Source of the DNA: Chitinophaga silvisoli | GTDB taxonomy: Bacteria; Bacteroidota; Bacteroidia; Chitinophagales; Chitinophagaceae | Assembly: GCF_003412465.1 (NCBI RefSeq) | Contig: NZ_QTJV01000001.1 | Coordinates: 496,001 to 560,000 of the forward strand | Direction: 5' to 3' | DNA length: 64,000 bases | Part shown: in pieces, positions 52,381 to 61,054 of the stretch | How positions within the stretch are numbered: position 1 is the stretch's first letter | How the letters are laid out: every line of letters starts with the position of its first letter | Made by a program: the position numbers and the translations under genes | Notes under the pieces: model-generated | What the model saw: the letters and a program-made list of their open reading frames with translations, nothing else | The model's database searches: none | Told to the model about the DNA's origin: nothing

Positions 52381-53682
52381 ATGAAACGCCTATTCCTGTT
52401 CCTATGCCTGTCGATTGTCCTGTCATTCGCTGCTCACTCGCAGCGCATTACCTGGTATCAGCATATCGCTCCCATCATTCATACTAACTGCACTCCCTGT
52501 CACCGCCCGGACGAAGCCGGCCCTTTCTCCCTTATCACTTACGAAGATGTAGCCAAACGCGCCGCCATGGTGAAAAAAGTCACCCAAAGCCGTTACATGC
52601 CACCATGGAAAGCAGATCCACATTATGTAAGTTATTCCAACGAAAGACGCCTCACCGACGAAGAAATTGCCATGATCGCAGACTGGGCCGACCATAAAAT
52701 GCCTCCTGGCAAAAATGACAAAGACAAACCTGATACCATCCTTACTTCCAAAGTCTCACGCCTGCCAGACCTGGAGCTGACTATGAATAAGGCCTTCATC
52801 ATCAAAGGAGATAACGTAGAACGATTCGTCGTTTTCAAAATCCCCTTTGAAATACCTGACTCTATGAATGTGGAAGCCATCCGCTTCATCACCAATAACC
52901 GCAAACTCATTCACCACGCGAACTACGAAATTGATAACGTTCCTACAGAGAATCTCTACAATACAGCAGACTATGTCAACCTTACGGAAGAGGGAAATGG
53001 AAATACTGCACAGTACATTCCCTATCGCAAACACATGGTCTATTATGGCGGCTGGATTCCCGGTGCCTCCCATGAATCATATCCCCCCGGCCTTGGCTGG
53101 AAAATGCCTAAGAGAGGGATTATCCTGCTTACACTACACTTCGCACCACTTGGCAAAGAAGAGAAAAGCATCAGTGGTATCCAGCTTTATTTCACGAAAA
53201 ATAAAGTAAAAAGAGAAATCCGTGCCGCCAGCATTGGCTCCGGTGGTGCCGGTGAAAAAGATATTGATCCCTTCTTCTACATTCCGGCCAACGTCGTGAA
53301 AACTTTCAGGGTCAAAGTAAGTGTGCCCGAAGACGAGTCAATATTGTATGTATGGCCACATATGCACTATATCGGCAAGATCTTCAGAGCTTACTGTATC
53401 ACACCAGAAAAAGATACCATTCGCCTGGTATCCATTCCCGACTGGAATGTAGCCTGGCAGGAAATGTATTGGTTCCCGAAATTGAAAAAATTACCAAAAG
53501 GATCCACCATAGTTGTAGAAGGGACCTATGATAATACTGCAGAAAATCCATCTAATCCACACAGTCCTCCCCAGTTGATTTACAGTACCGGGGAAATGAA
53601 ATCGACCGATGAAATGATGACACTCGTGATGATCTATTTGCCGTACGAAAATGGGGATGAAAAGATGGAAATTAAACGATGA
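52381..53682 (+). CDS. Exported cytochrome c / copper type II monooxygenase-like protein (copy A)
   Basis: A 433-residue protein with a signal peptide (about 1-20). A c-type heme motif CTPCH lies at 37-41, within a short cytochrome-like domain (to about 110). The rest resembles the two copper domains of peptidylglycine/dopamine monooxygenases: HH at 178-179, HMH at 327-329 (CuM type) and TDEM with Met412. The family hydroxylates substrates with O2 and ascorbate; here the heme may supply electrons instead. No substrate is known. It heads an operon with a redoxin and a paralogue. Confidence 0.82.
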   Translation: MKRLFLFLCLSIVLSFAAHSQRITWYQHIAPIIHTNCTPCHRPDEAGPFSLITYEDVAKRAAMVKKVTQSRYMPPWKADPHYVSYSNERRLTDEEIAMIADWADHKMPPGKNDKDKPDTILTSKVSRLPDLELTMNKAFIIKGDNVERFVVFKIPFEIPDSMNVEAIRFITNNRKLIHHANYEIDNVPTENLYNTADYVNLTEEGNGNTAQYIPYRKHMVYYGGWIPGASHESYPPGLGWKMPKRGIILLTLHFAPLGKEEKSISGIQLYFTKNKVKREIRAASIGSGGAGEKDIDPFFYIPANVVKTFRVKVSVPEDESILYVWPHMHYIGKIFRAYCITPEKDTIRLVSIPDWNVAWQEMYWFPKLKKLPKGSTIVVEGTYDNTAENPSNPHSPPQLIYSTGEMKSTDEMMTLVMIYLPYENGDEKMEIKR

Positions 53683-53745
53683 CATATATCATGAAAAAAC
53701 ACTATTGATATTGTGTAATTTACTACTGTCAACCAATGAGCCGTT

Positions 53746-54309
53746 ATGTCTAAACTACTATTATTATCGCTGCTGATAACCGGCCTGTGCATGCAGTCGA
53801 TAGGAAATCCACATGGTACTACCTTTCATGAAAAATTAAAGGATTATACAGGCAAAGCCTATGACATCAGGCCACAGGGAAAGATCGTGGTGTACCTGTT
53901 TCTCTCACCTGAATGTCCCTTGTGCAGGAACTATGCACCTATTGTAGAAAAGCTGTCAGAAAAGTATAAAAACGTACAGTTCTACGGCATCATCAGTGGC
54001 CGCACCTTTACCAAAGGGCAGGTCGGCGCATATGTAAAAGATTTCAATCTCAGCTTCCCCGTCCTCATGGATCCGGGTAAAGAGGTGGCCAATTCACTCA
54101 AAGCTACCGTCACACCTGAAGCACTGCTGGTAGGAAGTGATGGCATAGAATATTATCGCGGGTTGATAGATGATTGGGTAACAGGATTAGGTACCAAGCG
54201 TGCAAAAACCACGCAACTGTATCTGGACCAGTCTATCCAGAATCTTGTGGCTGGTGTGCCCATAGTAACAAAAACCACTCCGATAGGTTGTCTGATCAGT
54301 AATTATTAA
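53746..54309 (+). CDS. Exported redoxin / thioredoxin-like protein
   Basis: A 187-residue thioredoxin-fold protein with a short hydrophobic N-terminal signal (about 1-20). The active site CPLC is at 57-60 (LSPECPLCRNYAP), and the fold continues with FPVLMDPGKEVANSL and VTPEALLVGSDG, as in peroxiredoxin/TlpA-like proteins. It ends in TTPIGCLISNY. In some bacteria a redoxin domain ending in such a GC-I tail is fused directly to the cytochrome/copper module encoded next, so the two proteins probably work together. It starts 63 bases after copy A and ends 3 bases before copy B. Confidence 0.83.
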   Translation: MSKLLLLSLLITGLCMQSIGNPHGTTFHEKLKDYTGKAYDIRPQGKIVVYLFLSPECPLCRNYAPIVEKLSEKYKNVQFYGIISGRTFTKGQVGAYVKDFNLSFPVLMDPGKEVANSLKATVTPEALLVGSDGIEYYRGLIDDWVTGLGTKRAKTTQLYLDQSIQNLVAGVPIVTKTTPIGCLISNY

Positions 54310-54312
54310 AGT

Positions 54313-55620
54313 ATGCGTGTTGTTATTACGGTAACGCTGATGTTGTCGTTATTTATTTATGAAAAGGGAAGGGCACAGGATATTACCTGGAATAAACATA
54401 TTGCTCCCATTATTCATAGTAATTGTACACCTTGTCACAGGGCAGGAGAGGCAGCACCGTTTGCACTTGTTACCTATGATGATGTTGCCAAAAGAGCCAG
54501 CATGATCCAGCGGGTCACAGAAGCCAGGTATATGCCACCATGGAAACCAGACCCCCACTATGTGCAATATGCCAATGAAAGACGCTTGTCTGACGAAGAC
54601 ATTGCGATGATTGCCAACTGGGCTACTCATGATATGCCCCAAGGCAATGCTGCCGATGCAAAAGATACCCACAACTTTGTAGCTGGTACTGTCTATAACC
54701 GTGCACCTGACCTGGTATTAAAGATGAAGGATAGTTATCACCTGGAGGGGGATAATAAGGATCATTACATTGTATATAAGATCCCGTTTGAACTGGCGGA
54801 TTCTATGAATGTGGAAGGGATAGAATTTATTACCAATAACCGGAAAGTGATTCACCATGCAAATTATGAAATAGATGATGTACCGGGGATGGATCTGTAT
54901 AATACTGTGGATTATGTAGACCATGAAACCGAAACCGTCAAGTACTTTGAAAACTTTGTGCCTTATCGCAACCGGATCATGTACTTTGGCGGCTGGATAC
55001 CTGGTGCTTCTATGGAGTCTTATCCGGAGCATGTTGGCTGGGTGATGCCGAAGAGAGGGGTGATATTACTGACCTTACATTATGCCCCATTAGGTAAAGC
55101 AGAAGATGTAATTGCGGGCGTACAGATCTGGACAACAAAAACAAAAATTACCAGGCGTATTAAAAATCAAAACCTGGGATCCGGTAGTACATCGCAGGAG
55201 CAAATCCAGCCTTACTTTTATCTGCCTCCTGATGTAGTGCGTACTTTTACATTGAATGTAAAAACCGAAGAAGATAAATCATTGCTGTATGTATGGCCGC
55301 ATATGCACCTGCTTGGAAAAGTGTTCAAGGCATATATCATTAAGCCAAACAAAGACACGATTCCGCTTGTATATATTCCTGAATGGGATTTTAACTGGCA
55401 GGAGATTTATTGGTTCCCTAAGATGGTGAAGATTCCGAAAGGGTCTACGATTCACATAGAGGGCACTTACGATAACACGATCAATAATCCTTACAATCCC
55501 AATTTACCACCAGCATTGGTCATGCAAAATATGAACACAAAAGATGAGATGCTGACCTTGGTAATGGTGACCTTGCCTTATGAAGAGGGCGACGAAAACA
55601 TCTCACTTAAGAAAAAATAA
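54313..55620 (+). CDS. Exported cytochrome c / copper type II monooxygenase-like protein (copy B)
   Basis: A 435-residue paralogue of copy A, colinear over its whole length. CTPCH is at 38-42, the VIHHANYEIDD histidine pair is present, VWPHMHLLGK supplies the HxH pair, and NTKDEMLTLVM contains the Met region. The signal sequence (about 1-22) is less tidy than in copy A. Two versions may act on different substrates or form a heteromer. Sequence divergence between them is considerable, so the duplication is not recent. Confidence 0.82.
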   Translation: MRVVITVTLMLSLFIYEKGRAQDITWNKHIAPIIHSNCTPCHRAGEAAPFALVTYDDVAKRASMIQRVTEARYMPPWKPDPHYVQYANERRLSDEDIAMIANWATHDMPQGNAADAKDTHNFVAGTVYNRAPDLVLKMKDSYHLEGDNKDHYIVYKIPFELADSMNVEGIEFITNNRKVIHHANYEIDDVPGMDLYNTVDYVDHETETVKYFENFVPYRNRIMYFGGWIPGASMESYPEHVGWVMPKRGVILLTLHYAPLGKAEDVIAGVQIWTTKTKITRRIKNQNLGSGSTSQEQIQPYFYLPPDVVRTFTLNVKTEEDKSLLYVWPHMHLLGKVFKAYIIKPNKDTIPLVYIPEWDFNWQEIYWFPKMVKIPKGSTIHIEGTYDNTINNPYNPNLPPALVMQNMNTKDEMLTLVMVTLPYEEGDENISLKKK

Positions 55621-55670
55621 GCTGTTTTATACACTGCAATTGCGAAAGCCAGCCGCAGGCCCACCAAAGA

Positions 55671-55706
55671 AAAGCGCCTGTATCAAATGAGAGATACAGG
55701 CGCTTT
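55671..55706. terminator. Terminator between the copper operon and mutS
   Basis: A 14-bp perfect stem, AAAGCGCCTGTATC with its complement, over an 8-base loop, between convergent genes. T-rich sequence follows on the + side (GTTTC); an A-rich stretch precedes it, serving the - side. Confidence 0.75.
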
Positions 55707-55789
55707 GTTTCAGTTGCTTAATGTGACCAGGTGGCTTTTTATAAAATTCTCAGGACACATTTTTAGTGCTGATAACTCCTTTTCCGCCA

Positions 55790-58396
55790 CTATAATAAAT
55801 GTTTTATCTCACTCAGCTTGAGTAATGCCTCCACGGGTGTCAGCCTGTTGATATCCACATTTTCCAACATCTCCCGTATAGTTTTAAACGTATCGCTATG
55901 TGCATCAAAAATACTAAGCTGTACCTTCTGTGCAGGGGCACTGATATGCTTTACCTGCTCCTGCATCGGACCGCCGATCTGCTTCTCTTCCAGGTGTGCC
56001 AATACCTCGTTGGCTCTTTCGATCAGTTTGGGAGGCATGCCGGCCATTCTAGCCACGTGAATACCAAAACTATGTCTGCTGCCGCCCGGTGCCAGTTTCC
56101 TTAAGAAGATCACCTTATTGCCAGACTCCTTATTGGTAATATGGAAGTTTTTGATGCGTGCATGCTTGTTCTCCAGTTCATTCAGCTCATGATAGTGTGT
56201 GGCAAACAATGTCTTCGGTCTGGCCGAAGTCATATCATGCAGGTATTCCACGATACTCCATGCAATCGAGATCCCATCATAGGTACTGGTACCACGCCCG
56301 ATCTCATCGAGGATCACCAGGCTACGGGGGGTAATATTGTTAATAATACTGGCCGTTTCGTTCATTTCCACCATGAAGGTAGATTCACCTCCACTCAGGT
56401 TGTCAGAAGCACCTACACGGGTAAAGATTTTATCTGTCAACCCGATCTCCGCTGCCGCCGCAGGTACAAAACTACCCATGTGTGCCATCAGGGTAATCAG
56501 GGCTGTCTGCCGCAGGAGGGCCGATTTACCACTCATGTTCGGACCTGTGAGGATAATGATCTGCTGCTTTTCCTTATCAAGCGTGATATCGTTCGCCACA
56601 TAACTTTCTCCCGGGGGCAATCCTCTTTCAATCACGGGGTGGCGGCCTTCACGGATATCCAGGTGGAAACCATCGGTGATATGCGGGCGGCGATATTTAA
56701 ACTGTACAGCATTGTTGGCAAAACTCAGCAGACAGTCTATTCTGGCCATTACCTGTGCATTCAGCTGGATCGGTTTGATGAAAGGCTGTAATGCAGATAA
56801 GAGTTCTTCGAACAACTGTGCTTCCAGCGCCAGGATCTTCTCTTCCGCACCTGTGATCTTCTCTTCGTATTCTTTCAGTTCAGGGGTGATATACCGTTCT
56901 GCATTCGCCAGGGTTTGCTTGCGGATCCAGGTTTCAGGTACTTTATTTTTGTGTGCATTGGTCACTTCGAGGTAGTAACCGAATACATTGTTGAATGCAA
57001 TTTTCAGACTTGGGATTCCTGTGATCTCGGATTCTTTCTGCTGGATTTGTAACAGGTAATCCTTTCCGGAACGGGCTATCTTGCGCAGGTTATCCAGTTC
57101 CGTATGGATACCCATTTGTATCACCTCGCCTTTGCTCACAAGGATGGGTGGTGTCTCTGTCACTTCGCGCAGTATTCTGTCGAGGATTTCATTGCAGCCA
57201 TCCATCGTCATCGCCAGTTGGGCAAGGTAGGGATGTGGTACTTTTTCCAGCAGACTTTTTACCCCGCATACCTGTTGCAATGCCTTTGCGAGGGACATTA
57301 CTTCCCTGGGGTTGATCTTTTTCAAAGGGATCTTGGATACCAGTCTTTCCAGGTCACCCGTTTGTTTGAGGTGAAGGCTCAGGTTTTTCGCAAGGTCTGT
57401 TTCTTTGATAAAGTACTCGACTACATCCAGTCGTTCATTGATCTGGTTAATGTCGCGGAGCGGGAAGATGAGCCAGCGTTTCAGCAGTCGGGCACCCATT
57501 GGGCTGACGGTGGTATCGATGGTGGTAAGCAGGGTATTGCCGTTTTCCACACTGCTGCCTAAGAGTTCCAGGTTCCGGATGGTAAATCTGTCCATCCACA
57601 GGAAGTCGTCCTGCTCTATGCGCTGGATGTTGGTAATGTGCTGCAGGTGAGGATGTTCGGTATCCCGCAGGTAGTGCAGGGCGGCACCCGCAGCAATGAT
57701 GGCATCGGTGAGACCATCTACTCCAAAGCCTTTCAGGCTATGTGTCTCAAATTGCTTAAGGAGTATTTCATGTGCATAAGTGGCGGTAAAGATCCACTCA
57801 TCCATGGTGTATGTGTAAAACTTGGTACCAAAGTGCTGGCGAAAGTTTTTCTGTTGTTGTTTGGCGTAGAGTACTTCGGCAGGTTTGAAACTTTGCAGGA
57901 GCTTGTCGGCATATTCAATGGTACCTTGTGCTACAAAGAATTCTCCTGTGGAGATATCCAGGAATGCAACGCCGGCTGCATCATCGTGGAGATGAACAGC
58001 TGCCAGGAAGTTGTTGTTGGCATTTTCGAGGATCTTGTCATTCACGGCAACCCCGGGAGTCACCATTTCGGTAACGCCGCGTTTTACAATTCCTTTTACG
58101 GTTTTGGGATCTTCCAGCTGGTCGCAGACCGCTACGCGGTAACCTGCTTTTACCAGTTTGTGGAGGTATGTGTCCAGTGAATGGTGTGGAAAACCAGCCA
58201 GGTCTACGTAAGAGGCAGAGCCGTTTGCTCTTTTTGTCAGTACGATCCCCAATACTTTGGAGGCAATGACTGCGTCTTCATTAAAGGTTTCATAAAAATC
58301 GCCCACGCGGAACAAAAGCACGGCATCCGGGTAACGGGTTTTAATAGCCTTATGCTGTTGCATCAGTGGGGTTTCTTCCGATTTGCTTTTCGCCAT
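55790..58396 (-). CDS. mutS: DNA mismatch repair protein MutS
   Basis: An 868-residue MutS of normal length. The mismatch-binding start (FRVGDFYETFNEDA, with the Phe-x-Glu reading FYE) is near residues 30-45. The ATPase carries Walker A GPNMSGKS and Walker B LVILDEIGRGTSTYDG, then the TLFATHYHEL switch region. It binds mismatches and recruits MutL in the cytoplasm. Its ATG lies only 4 bases after a TATTTTTG box, so the mRNA may be leaderless. Confidence 0.97.
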   Translation of the reverse strand: MAKSKSEETPLMQQHKAIKTRYPDAVLLFRVGDFYETFNEDAVIASKVLGIVLTKRANGSASYVDLAGFPHHSLDTYLHKLVKAGYRVAVCDQLEDPKTVKGIVKRGVTEMVTPGVAVNDKILENANNNFLAAVHLHDDAAGVAFLDISTGEFFVAQGTIEYADKLLQSFKPAEVLYAKQQQKNFRQHFGTKFYTYTMDEWIFTATYAHEILLKQFETHSLKGFGVDGLTDAIIAAGAALHYLRDTEHPHLQHITNIQRIEQDDFLWMDRFTIRNLELLGSSVENGNTLLTTIDTTVSPMGARLLKRWLIFPLRDINQINERLDVVEYFIKETDLAKNLSLHLKQTGDLERLVSKIPLKKINPREVMSLAKALQQVCGVKSLLEKVPHPYLAQLAMTMDGCNEILDRILREVTETPPILVSKGEVIQMGIHTELDNLRKIARSGKDYLLQIQQKESEITGIPSLKIAFNNVFGYYLEVTNAHKNKVPETWIRKQTLANAERYITPELKEYEEKITGAEEKILALEAQLFEELLSALQPFIKPIQLNAQVMARIDCLLSFANNAVQFKYRRPHITDGFHLDIREGRHPVIERGLPPGESYVANDITLDKEKQQIIILTGPNMSGKSALLRQTALITLMAHMGSFVPAAAAEIGLTDKIFTRVGASDNLSGGESTFMVEMNETASIINNITPRSLVILDEIGRGTSTYDGISIAWSIVEYLHDMTSARPKTLFATHYHELNELENKHARIKNFHITNKESGNKVIFLRKLAPGGSRHSFGIHVARMAGMPPKLIERANEVLAHLEEKQIGGPMQEQVKHISAPAQKVQLSIFDAHSDTFKTIREMLENVDINRLTPVEALLKLSEIKHLL

Positions 58397-58400
58397 TCGG

Positions 58401-58408
58401 CAAAAATA
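58401..58408 (-). promoter_or_regulatory. -7 box for mutS, possible leaderless start
   Basis: Minus-strand TATTTTTG matches TAnnTTTG and ends 4 bases before the mutS ATG, so transcription would begin at or very near the start codon. Confidence 0.5.
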
Positions 58409-58461
58409 TAGAAAATGTGCTTTATTTCCCGGATGCTGAAAGTGGCTTAATTCCTTCTTCG

Positions 58462-58469
58462 TACCTTTG
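58462..58469 (+). promoter_or_regulatory. -7 box for the SpoU-type methyltransferase, possible leaderless start
   Basis: TACCTTTG matches TAnnTTTG and ends 4 bases before the ATG at 58474, mirroring the mutS arrangement across a 77-base divergent gap. Confidence 0.5.
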
Positions 58470-58473
58470 CGCC

Positions 58474-59004
58474 ATGCGAAAACTTAGCATGGACGAACTA
58501 GGCCGCAAGACAATTGAAGAATTCAGGGCCGCCGAAAAAACACCACTTGTATTGGTACTGGACAATGTCCGGAGCATGCACAATGTCGGCTCCGTATTCC
58601 GTACTGCCGATGCCTTTCTTACCCAGGGTATTATACTCTGTGGCTATACGCCTGTACCTCCCCACCGCGATATTCAGAAAACAGCCCTTGGTGCCACCGA
58701 AACGGTGCACTGGCAATATTATGCTACCACTACCGAAGCTGTAACTGCCTTAAAAGAAGCGGGTTACCGGGTGCTGGCCATCGAGCAGGCGGAAAATAGT
58801 GTAATGCTGGACCAGTTTCAGCCTGCAGGCGATCAGCCCCTGGCCCTGGTATTTGGCAATGAAGTATCTGGTGTGGATGGAGAAGTGATGAAGCTGGTGG
58901 ATGGGTGTATTGAAATCCCTCAGCTGGGCATGAAACATTCTTTGAACATATCTGTTAGCACAGGTATCGTAGTTTGGGATATCTTTGTAAAGTTAAAAAA
59001 GTAA
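58474..59004 (+). CDS. TrmH/SpoU-family RNA 2'-O-methyltransferase
   Basis: A 176-residue SPOUT methyltransferase. The three family motifs are visible: NVRSMHNVGSVFRTAD (motif 1), LVFGNEVSGV (motif 2) and IPQLGMKHSLNISVSTGI (motif 3, the knot and SAM site). The family methylates a ribose 2'-hydroxyl in tRNA or rRNA; the target nucleotide is not readable. I chose the ATG at 58474 because the in-frame start at 58366 would overlap mutS and the promoter box lies just upstream. It precedes the UbiA gene by 6 bases. Confidence 0.92.
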   Translation: MRKLSMDELGRKTIEEFRAAEKTPLVLVLDNVRSMHNVGSVFRTADAFLTQGIILCGYTPVPPHRDIQKTALGATETVHWQYYATTTEAVTALKEAGYRVLAIEQAENSVMLDQFQPAGDQPLALVFGNEVSGVDGEVMKLVDGCIEIPQLGMKHSLNISVSTGIVVWDIFVKLKK

Positions 59005-59010
59005 CAGGAG

Positions 59011-59877
59011 ATGATTACGACTGTAAATAAATACCTCTCGCTTGTAAAATTCAGCCATACCATATTTGCCATGCCATTTGCGCTGACGGGCTTCTTTATG
59101 GCCACTGCCCGGGCAGGCTATTCTTTCAGCTGGCAGCTGTTTGTACTGGTAGTTTTATGTATGGTATTTGCAAGAAGTGCGGCAATGGCGTTTAACCGCT
59201 GGCTGGATGTGGATATCGATAAGATCAACCCCCGTACCGCTAAACGTGAGATTCCGGCTGGTGTGATTACTAAAAACAATGCCCTGCTGTTTATCATTGT
59301 GAACTGCGCCTTGTTTATTGTCACCACCTACTTTATTAATACAATTTGCTTTATCCTCTCACCGGTTGCTCTGATTGTAGTGCTGGGGTATAGTTATACC
59401 AAACGCTTTACGGCGCTCTGCCATATGGTACTTGGCCTGGGATTATCACTGGCACCAATAGGCGCTTACCTGTCAGTAACAGGTCATTTTGCCGCTTTGC
59501 CGGTGTTGCTGTCCTGCCTGGTGCTCTGCTGGGTATCTGGTTTTGACATCATTTATTCCCTGCAGGATGAAGATTTTGACCGTTCTCAGGCCCTGAATTC
59601 CGTGCCCACCTGGTTAGGTAAGGCGGGTGCCCTGCATTTCTCCGAAGGCCTGCATGTGGTAGCGGGTGCGCTGGCTATCACCATTGGTTGGATGGGGCAG
59701 TTTCACTGGCTGTATGCTATTGGAGCAGCTGTATTTATTATAATGCTGATCTCCCAGCACCTGCTGGTAAAGCCTAATGACCTGAGTAAAGTAAATATTG
59801 CTTTCATGACCACGAATGGTATTGCCAGCGTGGTATTTGCCGTATTTGCGATTGCTGACATGTTATTTTTAGCGTAA
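59011..59877 (+). CDS. UbiA-family prenyltransferase (4-hydroxybenzoate polyprenyltransferase-like)
   Basis: A 288-residue membrane protein with about eight helices. The two Asp-rich motifs of UbiA enzymes are visible: NRWLDVDIDKINPRTAKRE (first) and SLQDEDFDRS (second). They bind Mg-prenyl diphosphate. UbiA proper prenylates 4-hydroxybenzoate for ubiquinone, whereas Bacteroidota normally use menaquinone, so the acceptor here may be a futalosine-route menaquinone intermediate (MqnP-like) or another aromatic. Its stop abuts the ruvX ATG. Confidence 0.87.
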   Translation: MITTVNKYLSLVKFSHTIFAMPFALTGFFMATARAGYSFSWQLFVLVVLCMVFARSAAMAFNRWLDVDIDKINPRTAKREIPAGVITKNNALLFIIVNCALFIVTTYFINTICFILSPVALIVVLGYSYTKRFTALCHMVLGLGLSLAPIGAYLSVTGHFAALPVLLSCLVLCWVSGFDIIYSLQDEDFDRSQALNSVPTWLGKAGALHFSEGLHVVAGALAITIGWMGQFHWLYAIGAAVFIIMLISQHLLVKPNDLSKVNIAFMTTNGIASVVFAVFAIADMLFLA

Positions 59878-60288
59878 ATGGGTAGAATACTGGCGATAGA
59901 TTACGGAAAAAAGCGAACCGGGCTGGCGGTGACGGATCCTTTGCAGATCATTGCAACGGGGCTGACAACAATCCCTTCTCAGACGCTGATACCGTATTTA
60001 AAGAAATACTTCGAAACCGAGCAGGTAGAGCTGATCCTGATAGGTGAACCAAAGAACCTGGATGGGAGTGATACAGATGCGACTGCCCTGGTAGCGGAGT
60101 GTGTGCGGATCCTGAAAAAGAACTTTCCGGCTATGCCGCTGAAGCAGGTGGATGAGCGCTTTACCTCTAAAATGGCGTTTCAGGCCATGATAGATAGCGG
60201 CCTGAAGAAGAAAGACAGACAAAATAAAGGACTGGTCGATGAGATCAGTGCCACGATTATATTACAGGAGTATCTTCGCTCCAAATAA
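59878..60288 (+). CDS. ruvX: Putative Holliday junction resolvase RuvX/YqgF
   Basis: A 136-residue RNase H-fold protein. ILAIDYGKKRTGLAVTDPL carries the first catalytic Asp, the middle Glu is in ILIGEPKNLDG, and DERFTSKMA with a late DEISATIIL completes the pattern. YqgF homologues act in pre-16S rRNA end processing and may resolve junctions. The ATG at 59878 directly follows the UbiA stop. Confidence 0.93.
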   Translation: MGRILAIDYGKKRTGLAVTDPLQIIATGLTTIPSQTLIPYLKKYFETEQVELILIGEPKNLDGSDTDATALVAECVRILKKNFPAMPLKQVDERFTSKMAFQAMIDSGLKKKDRQNKGLVDEISATIILQEYLRSK

Positions 60289-60327
60289 GCCTTTCATTTG
60301 GGCTGGCCGCAGGCCAATGGCCCGGAC

Positions 60328-60366
60328 AAAAAAATCGCTTTTGCCGCAGGCAAAAGCGATTTTTTT
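60328..60366 (+). terminator. Terminator after ruvX
   Basis: An 18-bp perfect stem over GCA with A- and T-runs at the ends. A second GCCGCAGGC copy within a short hairpin lies just upstream near 60304-60314. Confidence 0.88.
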
Positions 60367-60376
60367 GTCATTTTCG

Positions 60377-60384
60377 TAACTTTG
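60377..60384 (+). promoter_or_regulatory. Candidate -7 box for the peptide deformylase gene
   Basis: TAACTTTG matches TAnnTTTG, 23 bases before the ATG at 60408 and just after the ruvX terminator. Confidence 0.5.
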
Positions 60385-60407
60385 CACTTTTAAAACCATA
60401 GTATAGA

Positions 60408-60986
60408 ATGATTTTACCCATCGTCGCCTACGGCCATCCGGTACTCCGCAAAATGTGTGAGGATATCACACCTGAATACCCAGATCTTGACAAGCTGATC
60501 GCAAATATGTGGGAGACTATGTATGCGTCCAGTGGTGTAGGCCTCGCAGCACCCCAGATTAACAGGCCCATCCGCCTGTTCGTAATAGATAGCGAACAAA
60601 TTATCAATAACCTGGAAGAAGATGAAAAAGACGAATACCCTGGCGATGCCGGCGTAAAAAGGGTCTTCATCAATGCACATATTGTAGCTACCGGAGGTGA
60701 AGAATGGCCTTACAACGAAGGTTGTCTCAGCATCCCCAAGGTAAGGGAAGACGTATACCGGCCTGAAACCGTAACCATCCGTTACGTAGACGAGCATTTC
60801 CAGCCTCACGAAGATACTTTCACCGGCGTTACAGCCCGCGTTATATTCCACGAATACGACCATATAGATGGTAAGTTATTCATTGATCATCTGAAACCGC
60901 TTAAGCGCAGGATGATTAAAAGCAAGCTGGACGATATCTCCAAAGGAAAGATCAAGGTAGATTACAAAATGATATTTCATAAATAA
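60408..60986 (+). CDS. def: Peptide deformylase
   Basis: A 192-residue PDF. All three family motifs are present: GVGLAAPQI, EGCLSIP (metal ligand Cys106) and HEYDHIDG (His148, Glu149, His152). It removes the N-formyl group from nascent proteins in the cytoplasm, using Fe2+ or another metal. It has its own promoter and follows a terminator, so it is an independent transcription unit unless it reads into the ECF gene 68 bases downstream. Confidence 0.96.
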   Translation: MILPIVAYGHPVLRKMCEDITPEYPDLDKLIANMWETMYASSGVGLAAPQINRPIRLFVIDSEQIINNLEEDEKDEYPGDAGVKRVFINAHIVATGGEEWPYNEGCLSIPKVREDVYRPETVTIRYVDEHFQPHEDTFTGVTARVIFHEYDHIDGKLFIDHLKPLKRRMIKSKLDDISKGKIKVDYKMIFHK

Positions 60987-61054
60987 AATGTGTGAAAATT
61001 TTGTAATGTTAGAAATCCCTATTATTTTAGTGCCTGCAAACTAATCAACTATAA

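Noticed and set aside
56141..56791. 216-codon frame antisense to mutS
   Set aside because: It overlaps the conserved ATPase region of mutS and shows no protein features.
58366..58473. Longer N-terminus for the SpoU-type methyltransferase
   Set aside because: The extension overlaps mutS and runs through the promoter box; the ATG at 58474 matches the family start.
44193..60366. Repeated GCCGCAGGC hairpins as a CRISPR array or mobile element remnant
   Set aside because: Copies are kilobases apart, have no regular spacers, and sit as single hairpins mostly after stop codons.
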